A DNA stretch of 8,502 bases from assembly GCA_900770205.1 (NCBI GenBank), contig CAAGJV010000090.1, positions 1-8,502 of the forward strand, in the 5' to 3' direction. A program made the translations under genes and the position numbers. The stretch comes from Desulfovibrionaceae bacterium (GTDB lineage Bacteria > Desulfobacterota > Desulfovibrionia > Desulfovibrionales > Desulfovibrionaceae). The notes beneath the pieces were generated by a model. It ran no database searches and was not told where the DNA came from. It saw only the letters and a list, made by a program, of their open reading frames with translations. Positions 1 to 8,334 of the stretch are shown in pieces (the first letter of the stretch is position 1; the number at the start of each line of letters is the position of its first letter).

Positions 1-844
1 CAGCTGATTTGTTTTTGAATCTACAAGAAAACCAAAATTTCCGAAATGCCGATCCGTATTGGCAATGACAGCATCGAATACGAACATATCTTCCAAAGCG
101 TTCATATACGCAGAGCCAAGCGTTTTATAATACTCAATGACAGCCTGCATGCCGTCGCTTTTTACGATGTTCCCCACAGGCACGAAGGAAGTTTCCTTGC
201 TGGTGAACAGTTCGCACTTGGAGCAGATTTTCGATTTCCACTTGGCGATGGTGTACGGGATAGCGACTATACCAAGCACTTCTGCCACCTGCCATGCGTA
301 GAACTCGGAAAATTTCGTTGCCGGTATTGGAAGCGCCTTCTGTTCCTCCTTTATACAGGTATACTTTACCAGACTGACGCCGCCAGCATTTGGGAAGCAT
401 GCCGTTTGTGGTAAACTCCGGGCTGGATGCAACAGAAGAGCGCACAGAATTTCCGTAGCCGGTAAAAGCTATGCCGGCCAGAATTTCGCTGAATTTATTT
501 TCGTAGAGGTTGCACTGGTCAAAGTTTTTATCGAAGCTTTCTCGTACGACCCAGTAGCTGTCGTTGAGCGAAAGTCCCTTGCTGACTTCAATGATGGCCA
601 TAGTTCCGTTTGCGGACAGACCAGACTTGGCCAGGAACGAATGGATATACGCTCTGTTTTTGGGAATCTTTCAGTTCTTCAGCCAGCGGGCAAGGCCACT
701 CTCTGAGACCTCCATTCCCAGAGGCATGAGCGGAAGAGCATTTTCATCTATGTGCGAGATGCGAACTTCAGGAGTTTCCCCGGTATCCTTGGCGTAAAAC
801 CGAATCAGCTCCCTGTCGAAGTGCTTCAAGATGTAGTCTGCCAT
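1..844 (-). pseudogene. HipA-like serine/threonine kinase, broken by a stop codon and a frameshift; 3' end outside the window
   Basis: Read from the ATG at 844 (GGAG 5 bases upstream), the product starts MADYILKHFDRELIRFYAKD and reaches WLKN before an in-frame TGA at 671-673 (codon 58). The same frame then runs on, with KGLSLNDSYWVV and the lysine-bearing LYKGG, to about 313. There the sense moves to another frame, EFYAWQVAEVLG and onward, and stays open to the window edge. That last part holds VFDAVIANTDRHFGNFGFLVD, split here as FDAVIANTDRH (catalytic loop, Asp at 52-54) and GNFGFLVD. This is the HipA-family protein kinase signature. HipA proteins phosphorylate targets such as glutamyl-tRNA synthetase and act as toxins; the target here is unknown. 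The N-terminus is not the standard HipA one and no HipB-like partner is seen. TGA is one transition from CGA (Arg), giving WLKNRKIPKNRAY. The frame change fits loss of 2 bases or gain of 1. Sequencing error could explain one lesion but less easily both. About 280 residues are visible. Confidence 0.8.
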
Positions 845-959
845 GTTCGCTCCGTTTTGCCTTTTTACTTGAACTTCCTGCTACCCTTTTCCTGGTCACT
901 TGGGATTGAAACAGCAAGAACGTTATCTTCTTCCAGCTTACCTATGCGAAATAATAAAA

Positions 960-3900
960 CTACAGCTTTTCTACCGTCACGATAATGCTCTCTTCCTTCG
1001 ACGCTTTTCTGAGTCCTGCAAGATAGTTATCGCCTCGTATGCTCTTCAATTCCTTCAACATTTTCGCCAACTCCGCGACAGCCTTAGTCTTATTGGCAAT
1101 ATTGTTGCACTGTGCCAGATCGTGCAGAATACGAGGGGAAAGTGTGCCAAACGTATTGATATCCTGAACGACTTCTTTAGCGAACGTCTGAAGCGTGAAA
1201 GGAAGCTCCTTCCTCAAGCGGTTGATCGCAATCGTGGCGGCCACTGAGTCAGGCATACCTCCCTGAGGCTGCAGGCCCTTGGGAGAAAATACCTTCAGTT
1301 CGTCATAAATACCTTTAGGGCTATTAGAATTTCTATCCCAATTGGAATACTTCCAGAACTCGTCACTGAAAAGCCTTCTGGGTTCATCGAAAGAACACTC
1401 TATCTGCGAGATAGCATTCTCAAGAGGCCATTCCGATATCTCACGCTGCTCCTTATCATAAGCAATGGCAGAGAACGTTCCACCGCGCCGCTTGAACATA
1501 AAGACAGCGTGTTTCTTATCCCCATCAGCATCCCACGCAGTTTTGACCATGGCAGGCAGTTTGTCTATCCTATCCAGCGCGAGAGGGTCCTTACTCACTA
1601 ATTCATCCTGCACCTTTGCAAAAGCCTTCTTCAAAAGAGTGTACGCACTCAAAGTCTCTTCAGAATCCAGTGTACATAGCTTGGTGTACAATGCCGATGC
1701 CGTAGGCTGTTCATCCAGAGAAAAGATCTGAGCGTCTTCGCCAAGAATTTCGTGGATGGCATACATTTTATTCTGAGCGATTTCCCTGTTCCCAACGATG
1801 GAACAGCCTTTTTTGGTCGGGAAAAAATTGAAGATATACAGTTTTTCAAAAACTTTCTTGCCGATTCGATTGATACGGCCAACTCGCTGGATGACTCTGG
1901 TAGGATTCCAGGGAATGTCATAATTGATGACAAGGCCAGCCCTGTTCAGGTTGAAGCCTTCCGAGAGCTTGTCTGTAGTGAGCAGGATATCGTATTTGTC
2001 GAGCTGTTTCTCTTCCACAAAAGACGCATCAAAATTCTTTTTGACGGAATTGGCTTTCGTTACCGAGAAGCTATGCCCGTCCACAGTCATCACCCTATCG
2101 CCAAAACGTTCCGCCACGGTCTTGGAAATATGCTCTACCGTGTCGGCAAACTCGGTGAACACGAGGATCTTTCTTTTCTGTCTTTCTTTTTCGATATCCC
2201 CATGAGTTCCTGCCAGAACCTGCTCAATGACTTCGACAAGTTTCGCACTCTTCGGGTCATTGTCCTCAAGTTCCAGGTCTTCGATCTCTGCCAAGATGCT
2301 ATTCATCAGTCTGAGGTCGGAAACGATATCGGCTTTGAACTGTGAGGCATTGAAAGAAGGATCCGCCATGGAGTAATCAAGCCGCTTTCCCCGGCGAGAA
2401 ATATTGTCCTGCTTTTCATACGCTTCGACGGCATTGATAATGCCCTCAAACATATCGGCATCATCTCCCATCGTAAGCAGGTGTTCCATCAATTCACGGT
2501 CATACAGGAACATTCCCGCGCGCTCGATGAAGCTCAGGCTCATTTCCAACGTCTTTTTGATATTCCTGATGGACTTCTCGAACGATCCGAACGAGATTTC
2601 AAAACGCCGGACGAGCATACTGCGGATCATGTTGTAGATGTTGGTCTGCGCGTCATCCACACCTTCCTGGTCCTTTTTATAATCATCAGGGCGATATATA
2701 GCACCGCGGAACTGTCCTCCCTTACCAAAGTAATCCCGTATCACACGGTCGTAGAAGGCATCCTGCTCTTCAGTAAGCTCGAAGAACTGTTCTTTCGGAG
2801 ATTGAACCTGAGCAAGAGTTGTGATTTCAGCAGAGTAATCAGCATCACTCATCAAATCGAGGCGGTTACGTCGGATAACTACCTTCTCCATCACCTGACG
2901 CACACTGCTAGTAAGCTTTTTATTGAGCTTACTATGGGCCGTTCTGGCCTTGTCCAGGGCTGCTGCCTCCTGAGTTCTGTTTATGATGGGCATCCCGCAA
3001 GCCTTCAGCAACTTATTGACCGTTGTCCAGTCACCTCTCTGGATAGCCTTGCTTAAACTGGAAAGCTCGTCATAGCGTTTCTGGAACCCACGGAACCGCG
3101 CTTCCAGATCACCAAACGCCGATTTTTTGGCCGGAACAAAAAGGCGCATAAGGGCATAGATGTCCGACGGCTTGTTGTTAAAAGGCGTAGCCGTAAGAAG
3201 GACAACCTCCTTGCCGAAGCATATTTCGGAAAGGTAGCTGTAATCTTCCGTTTTCTCGTTGCGGAAGTTATGGGCTTCGTCGACAATGACCATGTTGAAA
3301 TCAGGGTCGACCTTGAGCTTTTCGTGTAAGGCATCGAGTTTACCTCGCGACCACACTTCCCAGCCACGCTGCTTCAGCCCGAACCTGACAAGATACTCAT
3401 GCCAGCCCCCGGCATTTCCCTCAGGAGCTCCCATCAGCCCGGGAGGGCAGATGATAAGCCCTCGTCTGGAACGTATGGCTCCGGCAAGGCCAGCTATGAT
3501 GGATTTGCCAAGGCCTACCACATCGGCTATGATAACGCCGCCGTATTCATCAAGTTTTTTCAGGGCCTGAGCCACGGCATCTGTCTGGTAACGGTAGCGA
3601 GTGAACTGCGCCTGCTTCAAAATGCTATTGAGACGCTCTTCGTTCAACTGAGTCTTCTGGTAGTTGAGATATTGCTTCAAGACCAGATAGTACGCTTCAA
3701 AAGGCGTGACAGACGCTGCAACAGAGCTGTACCTCAAGATATCCAGCAAGCGACAACGATGCTCTTCATCGGCCGTGAGAGGAACAGCGTCTTCCCATAG
3801 TTCATCGAAGTACGCCTGAACAGCATCGTGCCCATAATCGTTTATCTGCACGTTCAGTTCATCACGGGACATCAGGCCAGGTTCTGAAAAGTTACTGCTG

Positions 3901-4358
3901 CCAGTAATCCACACTTTCTTTTCAGGAACGATCGAGCCATCCGCAAGCTGGAAGATATATAGCTTAGAATGATTGGGTTCTTGCGTCTTTCGCATTTCCA
4001 GACGGCCAGATTCCAGAAGCTCGATAAACAGATCGATACGTTCATGGAACTCCTGCTTATCGACCGTATTGGAACCGACGATCTTTTTGACAGCATCGAA
4101 AAAGCGTTCGCGGTAGCCATCGTAACTCTGATCGCCATCTTGATTTATCACCTCCACAAGCTGGCCCACGGTAAACTCGGCATCCATCCCCACAAGAACA
4201 CGCATAGTGATAGTCGGGTCTTCGCGCAGAGGTTGGGCTATGGCTTTGATTCCAGAAAAGTAGAAAAAGCCTACCAGCATATCCAGTCTTTCAGATTTGG
4301 ACATGAGCTCGTACAGGCGCCTGCCAAGCGTTATGTTTTCATTGCGGAAAATCAGCAT
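960..4358 (-). CDS. Phospholipase D-type nuclease fused to SNF2/SF2 helicase (restriction/translocase subunit)
   Basis: A 1132-residue protein predicted to move along DNA using ATP and to cut it, forming the restriction arm beside the methyltransferase. The N-terminal region (about 1-190) is a PLD domain with one HKD-type motif: H130 and K132 in NHSKLYIF, then GSSNFSEPGL at 153-162. The usual Asp of HxK(x4)D is a Gln (137). A single motif implies that a dimer would form the active site, as in PLD nucleases such as BfiI. The helicase follows: Walker A GLGKS at 282-286, DEAH at 360-363, LTATPFNN at 388-395, then a long insertion (about 410-725), ILVFTEFADT at 731-740, TTDKLSEGFNL at 794-804 and the arginine-finger motif QRVGRINRIG at 824-833. 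The C-terminal 250 residues match nothing I recognise. It starts 35 bases after the methyltransferase stop, with AAAGGA 7 bases before the ATG, so co-transcription is likely. Helicase and PLD calls are strong; nuclease activity is inferred, since some PLD domains in defence proteins only bind DNA. Confidence 0.93.
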   Translation of the reverse strand: MLIFRNENITLGRRLYELMSKSERLDMLVGFFYFSGIKAIAQPLREDPTITMRVLVGMDAEFTVGQLVEVINQDGDQSYDGYRERFFDAVKKIVGSNTVDKQEFHERIDLFIELLESGRLEMRKTQEPNHSKLYIFQLADGSIVPEKKVWITGSSNFSEPGLMSRDELNVQINDYGHDAVQAYFDELWEDAVPLTADEEHRCRLLDILRYSSVAASVTPFEAYYLVLKQYLNYQKTQLNEERLNSILKQAQFTRYRYQTDAVAQALKKLDEYGGVIIADVVGLGKSIIAGLAGAIRSRRGLIICPPGLMGAPEGNAGGWHEYLVRFGLKQRGWEVWSRGKLDALHEKLKVDPDFNMVIVDEAHNFRNEKTEDYSYLSEICFGKEVVLLTATPFNNKPSDIYALMRLFVPAKKSAFGDLEARFRGFQKRYDELSSLSKAIQRGDWTTVNKLLKACGMPIINRTQEAAALDKARTAHSKLNKKLTSSVRQVMEKVVIRRNRLDLMSDADYSAEITTLAQVQSPKEQFFELTEEQDAFYDRVIRDYFGKGGQFRGAIYRPDDYKKDQEGVDDAQTNIYNMIRSMLVRRFEISFGSFEKSIRNIKKTLEMSLSFIERAGMFLYDRELMEHLLTMGDDADMFEGIINAVEAYEKQDNISRRGKRLDYSMADPSFNASQFKADIVSDLRLMNSILAEIEDLELEDNDPKSAKLVEVIEQVLAGTHGDIEKERQKRKILVFTEFADTVEHISKTVAERFGDRVMTVDGHSFSVTKANSVKKNFDASFVEEKQLDKYDILLTTDKLSEGFNLNRAGLVINYDIPWNPTRVIQRVGRINRIGKKVFEKLYIFNFFPTKKGCSIVGNREIAQNKMYAIHEILGEDAQIFSLDEQPTASALYTKLCTLDSEETLSAYTLLKKAFAKVQDELVSKDPLALDRIDKLPAMVKTAWDADGDKKHAVFMFKRRGGTFSAIAYDKEQREISEWPLENAISQIECSFDEPRRLFSDEFWKYSNWDRNSNSPKGIYDELKVFSPKGLQPQGGMPDSVAATIAINRLRKELPFTLQTFAKEVVQDINTFGTLSPRILHDLAQCNNIANKTKAVAELAKMLKELKSIRGDNYLAGLRKASKEESIIVTVEKL

Positions 4359-4365
4359 ATACGAT

Positions 4366-4371
4366 TCCTTT
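4366..4371 (-). promoter_or_regulatory. Ribosome binding site of the PLD-helicase gene
   Basis: AAAGGA lies 7 bases before the ATG at 4358-4356, inside the 35-base gap after the methyltransferase stop. It supports this start, which is also the first Met of the open frame and lies just ahead of the PLD domain. I see no promoter or terminator in the gap, in line with a two-gene operon. Confidence 0.7.
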
Positions 4372-4393
4372 CAGGAGGATTTTACACTCGTCA

Positions 4394-7300
4394 TCAATCC
4401 AGCCATTCATCGTCACCTTTAACAGGCTTATGCTTCTTCGGCGCAGATTCCACCTTCTTTCTGCCACGGTTTTTATTGCGTTCTTCAGGCTGGGCTTCTT
4501 CTTCCTGATATACGCCCTGTTCTACAACCTCGTACTCTTCTTCGTTCAACCCATAAAGCTGACAAACCAGCTTGTCTATCTCAGCCTCAATAGAACTGGT
4601 GTCTGCCTGGGCATTGGCTCGTTTCTCTGCAATGATACGATCGACGTAATCTGCAAGAGTCTGCTGTTGCTCATATGAGAATGTACAAATTGGGAAGTTT
4701 TCAAAATAAACTTTTCTGACTTCTCGTGTTCCCCCCTGAAGTTCGGGGGTATTGTACCAGATCCACAGCTTCGCCAATTTGCTGTTGAAAATGGCTGTCA
4801 ATGATTTCAGAAGTAAAGTGTCTTTGGCCAACAACATAAAACTCTTGTCGTTTCCAAAAAAACCATCTTCATCATAACAGAAAGGAAACCTAGAAGTCAT
4901 GTTAGGATAGATAATCTTCGGTTGGGCAAAAGACTCATGGTACGCGATCGAATCCTGAGTTTCAAACCACAGGTTACGAGTCTTCTTTCGCGAACCTTTG
5001 GCACCACTCTGTTCCAAACGCGCCTTGCCAAAAGAAAGAAGATGCTCCTTCACCGAAGGGTAGTCATCGATGTCTAAATGGAGAGCAGGAAAGGTACCTA
5101 TCATATAGATACCGCTTGGAGACGTGAAAAAAGCGTCGACATCCTTTCCTCTCAAAAGGGGTACAAGGATTTCTGCACTTTTTGCATCCTTTGCAACCAG
5201 CTCGTTTTTCTTCTCTTCGTCGATGTAAAAGGCATTATTGTAGCCAGTCAGCACACCTCGATAAATCTCGACAGGAAGATTCTTCAGCTTTTTTTCGATT
5301 CCATTGAGCTTAGTCATGATTCTCAAGTGATTAGTATCCTTGATAGACCAGCTGTCTGCTCCAAGTTCTGCCATGGGGTACTGGACGGACTTGGTGCGGA
5401 CATCCGAAAGGAAACTTCCACTGAAGCTCTTTCTGTTCAAAGACAGAGCCTTGAACGATTTTGCCTGCTCTTCCCGTGAATACGTCAAGATGCAGACGTA
5501 GTTGGTGGCATTTTCAAAGAACTGGACGTCACCAAAATTGAGCAGTTCCCGCAGGCGGTATTGCAAAAGGAACCGGCGCAGGGGGCGGCCATAGTCCACC
5601 ACCAGCCACTTGTTCGGTATGATGTAGGTCAGGATACCTTTTTTCCGCAAGAGCGTTTTGCCAAGTTCAGAGAACAGGCAGTACAGATCTGCCCCTTTGC
5701 AGAAGGTGGAAAAGCCTTCGTTTTCGTACTTCTTGCCATAACGCCCATCATCTTTCTGAAGCTGGACGTAGGGCGGATTGCCGATGATGATGTCGAAGCC
5801 ATCCTTGAGGTTGAACATCCATGCGGAATCGAAAAACGGAGAACAGCCATTCTGGTCGTAAGGGTCCCAGCTGGCGACAAGGCGCGCCAATTCATTGACA
5901 GAAGATACATTGCCTTCCGAAGCCTTTTCCCATTCTTTTTCGATAATCCTCTGAGCCAAAGCTATACCTCTGTCGATATCGTTACGGCGTGCAGCATTAG
6001 CGTCGTACTCTTCATACCCCGCATCGCCGGAGGGGATACCGAACAAGGATTGCTGAACAGGCTTGGGCCTGCGCTTCATATTCACCTGCGCCACCGCCAC
6101 GCGCTCCTGACGCAGACGAACGATGATGGCTTCCTGCTCCGCGATAAGCCTTTCATCGGGAGTCGTAAGGCGAGCATTCACCGCAGCCCGGATGGCGTCG
6201 CGTATCTCCAGATCCTTTTCCTTCAATTCCTGCTTGCGGGAAGCCGTTCTGACACGGAAGATCTGGTGCCGGTTTTTCTGAAGGCATTCCCTCAGCTGCT
6301 TTATCTCGGCCGTTTCCAGCATATCGAATATGCCGTCATTTTTTGGCAGAGCCTTCAGCGTATCCGCACAGACGAACTTGGCTTCAAGGTTAGGCAAAGA
6401 AAGCAGGCCGCAATTCGCCGCATTCTCGTCACGATTCTTGCGGAGCTGGTCGCACAGCAGAGAGATGAAGAAACGCAGTTTGGAAATCTGGGCCGCTATA
6501 GGCTGGATGTCTGCACCATAGATACAATTTTCAATCAGGTAGAGCTTACGGGCATAATCTGGATACAGCTGGCCGTCACGCATCTGCTGGTCAAGAGCCT
6601 CTATACGCTCCTGCATCTTTTCTTCTGGACCATAAGGCTGAGACTTCTCTTCGCGGTATTTTGCAAGAAGGCGACGGCTCAGGTCGAAGTTGCGAGGATC
6701 GAGGCGATCAAAAAGGCGTACCATGCAATGAAGTATGCCCATAGGGAACGCACCGGAACCACAAGCCGGGTCGAGTATCTTGCATTCGTACAGTGCATCT
6801 CTCACGGCAACAGCCAGCTCATCGTTGAAAGTCAGAGCCTCGCCTATCTTTTCCTTATCAAAAAGGTTATCGAGGTCTGCCTCAGAAAGAGCAGGAACCT
6901 TAGTCTTCAGATAGTTCTGAAGAGAAGACTCTACCATGTAGTCAACGATCTCGCGCGGGGTATAGAACGAACCTGTGGCCTTGCGTGCTGTTTCACTCGT
7001 TTCAGGGTTATAGGCACCTAACAGGTTCTCAAACACCTTGCCCAGAAGTTCGGGATCGAGAGCGATGTCGCAGTCATCAGCATTATTTTCATCGATGGTG
7101 AATTCGTAAGCGTTGAACAGAGGAAGGATACCCTTCTCCGCATCGAAGAACAACCCGTTCGGCAGATGGGCGCGCTTCTGAGGATGGTCACTAAAGCCGT
7201 CCCAGTAGTATTCACGCCCACCGTCCTGCGGGCGCTCTTTTTTATCAAGACAGTCAAAAAGCGCGCAGTTGAGGAAGGGAATCTGTGCCATGATCTCATC

Positions 7301-8299
7301 TTTAAACACGGCGGAATCGATGAGCTCGCTCTCGTACCTGTACAGTGTCTTCACATTATGACCACTGTTTTTGCCATGGTACGACTTCGGCATAAAACTG
7401 CGCTTATCAGGCTGGCAGTTGAACGTGGCAAAGAACAGGTTCTGCAGGATACAGCGGTAGTAGCTATCCTGCATCATCGAGCTTGGATCAAACTCCTTGA
7501 TGATACTGGAAAGCTCTTCCCCGTCAAAAAGGGTATGAGGGACAATATTCTTCTGGCGAAGGAACCAGGTGAACATGAGGCGGGTGATGAGGCGGATAAT
7601 GGAAAGGTTGACCGCCTCCCGATTGCTCAGGCCATCCTTAAAAAATTCAGGCAAAGAAGCTCCAGAAGCATCGCTTGTCGCCCATTCGTACCAGACGAAA
7701 AGCTTCTGATAGAAATCTTTGGTCAAACTCTCGACAGAAAACGCTTCCTTCAGGTTAGCGAAGGTCTTTATTTTAGGAAGAAGGCGGCTCCGCAGAGTGT
7801 TATTTGGCCTGTTGGGGTCTACAAAGAAAGACTGACGCTTGGCCTCGCTGAAACGGAAAGAACGCCCTTCCATCGAGCATGTAACAAGAGAAAAGCGGAA
7901 GAAGCCATCACTGTCATAAAAGAAAAAGAGCCCCTGCAAAGGAATACCATCTATCCCATCGGGAACAGACCGAACTGCTTCCTGCAAGATTTTTTTTGCG
8001 TAGGAAAACTGGATCTGCCGATGTGAACGTTCGTTCAAATCCTTTTTGAGTTCTACAGCCGCAACAAGAACAGGACGGTTGGTACTGATGTTCTTATCTT
8101 CCGGAAGCGTGCGTATGTAGCCGAGCAACTGAGCAGAAGAGAAGAGATTTCGCTCGTTAGCGCTGCCTGTACAATCGAGTTCCTGAGCAAAGGCCGGGTC
8201 GAACGAACCAAATTTTCCCCGAAGAAAAGCAGAAGCTTTCTCCAGACTGAAATCTTCGAGAAGAGGTCGAAGCAGAGTTTCCGTATCATTCGCAGCCAT
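4394..8299 (-). CDS. Eco57I-type adenine-N6 DNA methyltransferase with TaqI-like target recognition domain
   Basis: A 1301-residue protein predicted to transfer a methyl group from SAM to the N6 of adenine in a specific DNA site, and so to mark self DNA for the PLD-helicase encoded next. Visible in order: an N-terminal alpha/beta region (about 1-200) with an ELKK stretch at 83-86; a helical region; LDPELLGKVFENLL at 414-427; GSFYTP at 443-448; the SAM-binding motif DPACGSGAF at 510-518; motif II YGADIQP at 594-600; a charged helical insertion at about 662-822; catalytic NPPY at 841-844; GILTYIIPNKW at 888-898; a TaqI_C-like recognition domain at about 1010-1204; and a charged tail from 1264. 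The start was chosen as the second ATG of ATGGATATG, 7 bases after AAGGAG. The ATG at 8305 sits only 1 base from it, and a more upstream start at 8413 would add an unlikely hydrophobic leader. The gene is intact and ends in TGATGA. The methyltransferase call is firm; the exact subtype (type IIG-like or DISARM DrmMI-like) is inferred. Confidence 0.93.
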   Translation of the reverse strand: MAANDTETLLRPLLEDFSLEKASAFLRGKFGSFDPAFAQELDCTGSANERNLFSSAQLLGYIRTLPEDKNISTNRPVLVAAVELKKDLNERSHRQIQFSYAKKILQEAVRSVPDGIDGIPLQGLFFFYDSDGFFRFSLVTCSMEGRSFRFSEAKRQSFFVDPNRPNNTLRSRLLPKIKTFANLKEAFSVESLTKDFYQKLFVWYEWATSDASGASLPEFFKDGLSNREAVNLSIIRLITRLMFTWFLRQKNIVPHTLFDGEELSSIIKEFDPSSMMQDSYYRCILQNLFFATFNCQPDKRSFMPKSYHGKNSGHNVKTLYRYESELIDSAVFKDEIMAQIPFLNCALFDCLDKKERPQDGGREYYWDGFSDHPQKRAHLPNGLFFDAEKGILPLFNAYEFTIDENNADDCDIALDPELLGKVFENLLGAYNPETSETARKATGSFYTPREIVDYMVESSLQNYLKTKVPALSEADLDNLFDKEKIGEALTFNDELAVAVRDALYECKILDPACGSGAFPMGILHCMVRLFDRLDPRNFDLSRRLLAKYREEKSQPYGPEEKMQERIEALDQQMRDGQLYPDYARKLYLIENCIYGADIQPIAAQISKLRFFISLLCDQLRKNRDENAANCGLLSLPNLEAKFVCADTLKALPKNDGIFDMLETAEIKQLRECLQKNRHQIFRVRTASRKQELKEKDLEIRDAIRAAVNARLTTPDERLIAEQEAIIVRLRQERVAVAQVNMKRRPKPVQQSLFGIPSGDAGYEEYDANAARRNDIDRGIALAQRIIEKEWEKASEGNVSSVNELARLVASWDPYDQNGCSPFFDSAWMFNLKDGFDIIIGNPPYVQLQKDDGRYGKKYENEGFSTFCKGADLYCLFSELGKTLLRKKGILTYIIPNKWLVVDYGRPLRRFLLQYRLRELLNFGDVQFFENATNYVCILTYSREEQAKSFKALSLNRKSFSGSFLSDVRTKSVQYPMAELGADSWSIKDTNHLRIMTKLNGIEKKLKNLPVEIYRGVLTGYNNAFYIDEEKKNELVAKDAKSAEILVPLLRGKDVDAFFTSPSGIYMIGTFPALHLDIDDYPSVKEHLLSFGKARLEQSGAKGSRKKTRNLWFETQDSIAYHESFAQPKIIYPNMTSRFPFCYDEDGFFGNDKSFMLLAKDTLLLKSLTAIFNSKLAKLWIWYNTPELQGGTREVRKVYFENFPICTFSYEQQQTLADYVDRIIAEKRANAQADTSSIEAEIDKLVCQLYGLNEEEYEVVEQGVYQEEEAQPEERNKNRGRKKVESAPKKHKPVKGDDEWLD

Positions 8300-8306
8300 A
8301 TCCATT

Positions 8307-8312
8307 CTCCTT
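8307..8312 (-). promoter_or_regulatory. Ribosome binding site that sets the methyltransferase start
   Basis: AAGGAG on the minus strand lies 7 bases before the ATG at 8299-8297 but only 1 base before the ATG at 8305-8303. The spacing therefore favours the downstream ATG (protein beginning MAANDTETLL) over MDMAANDTE. Confidence 0.75.
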
Positions 8313-8334
8313 AGAACTCTGGCACAATGTCCTA

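Noticed and set aside
671..673. TGA as selenocysteine or recoded tryptophan in the HipA-like gene
   Set aside because: TGA ends the methyltransferase normally, the HipA-like gene has a second lesion nearby, and Arg (CGA) is the natural residue there.
1752..2345. A 197-codon open frame on the plus strand
   Set aside because: Antisense to the helicase lobe 2 motifs; the minus-strand frame is clearly the coding one.
4726..4751. Inverted repeat of C and G runs resembling a hairpin
   Set aside because: It encodes NTPELQGGTREV in the TaqI_C-like domain, is inside the gene and has no T tract; it is explained by coding sequence.
5561..7021. A 486-codon open frame on the plus strand
   Set aside because: It lies fully antisense to the methyltransferase core, including its NPPY and SAM motifs, and its translation shows no domain. 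It is a codon-usage shadow.
7166..8026. A 286-codon open frame on the plus strand
   Set aside because: Antisense to the N-terminal half of the methyltransferase, with no recognisable motif or matching ribosome site.
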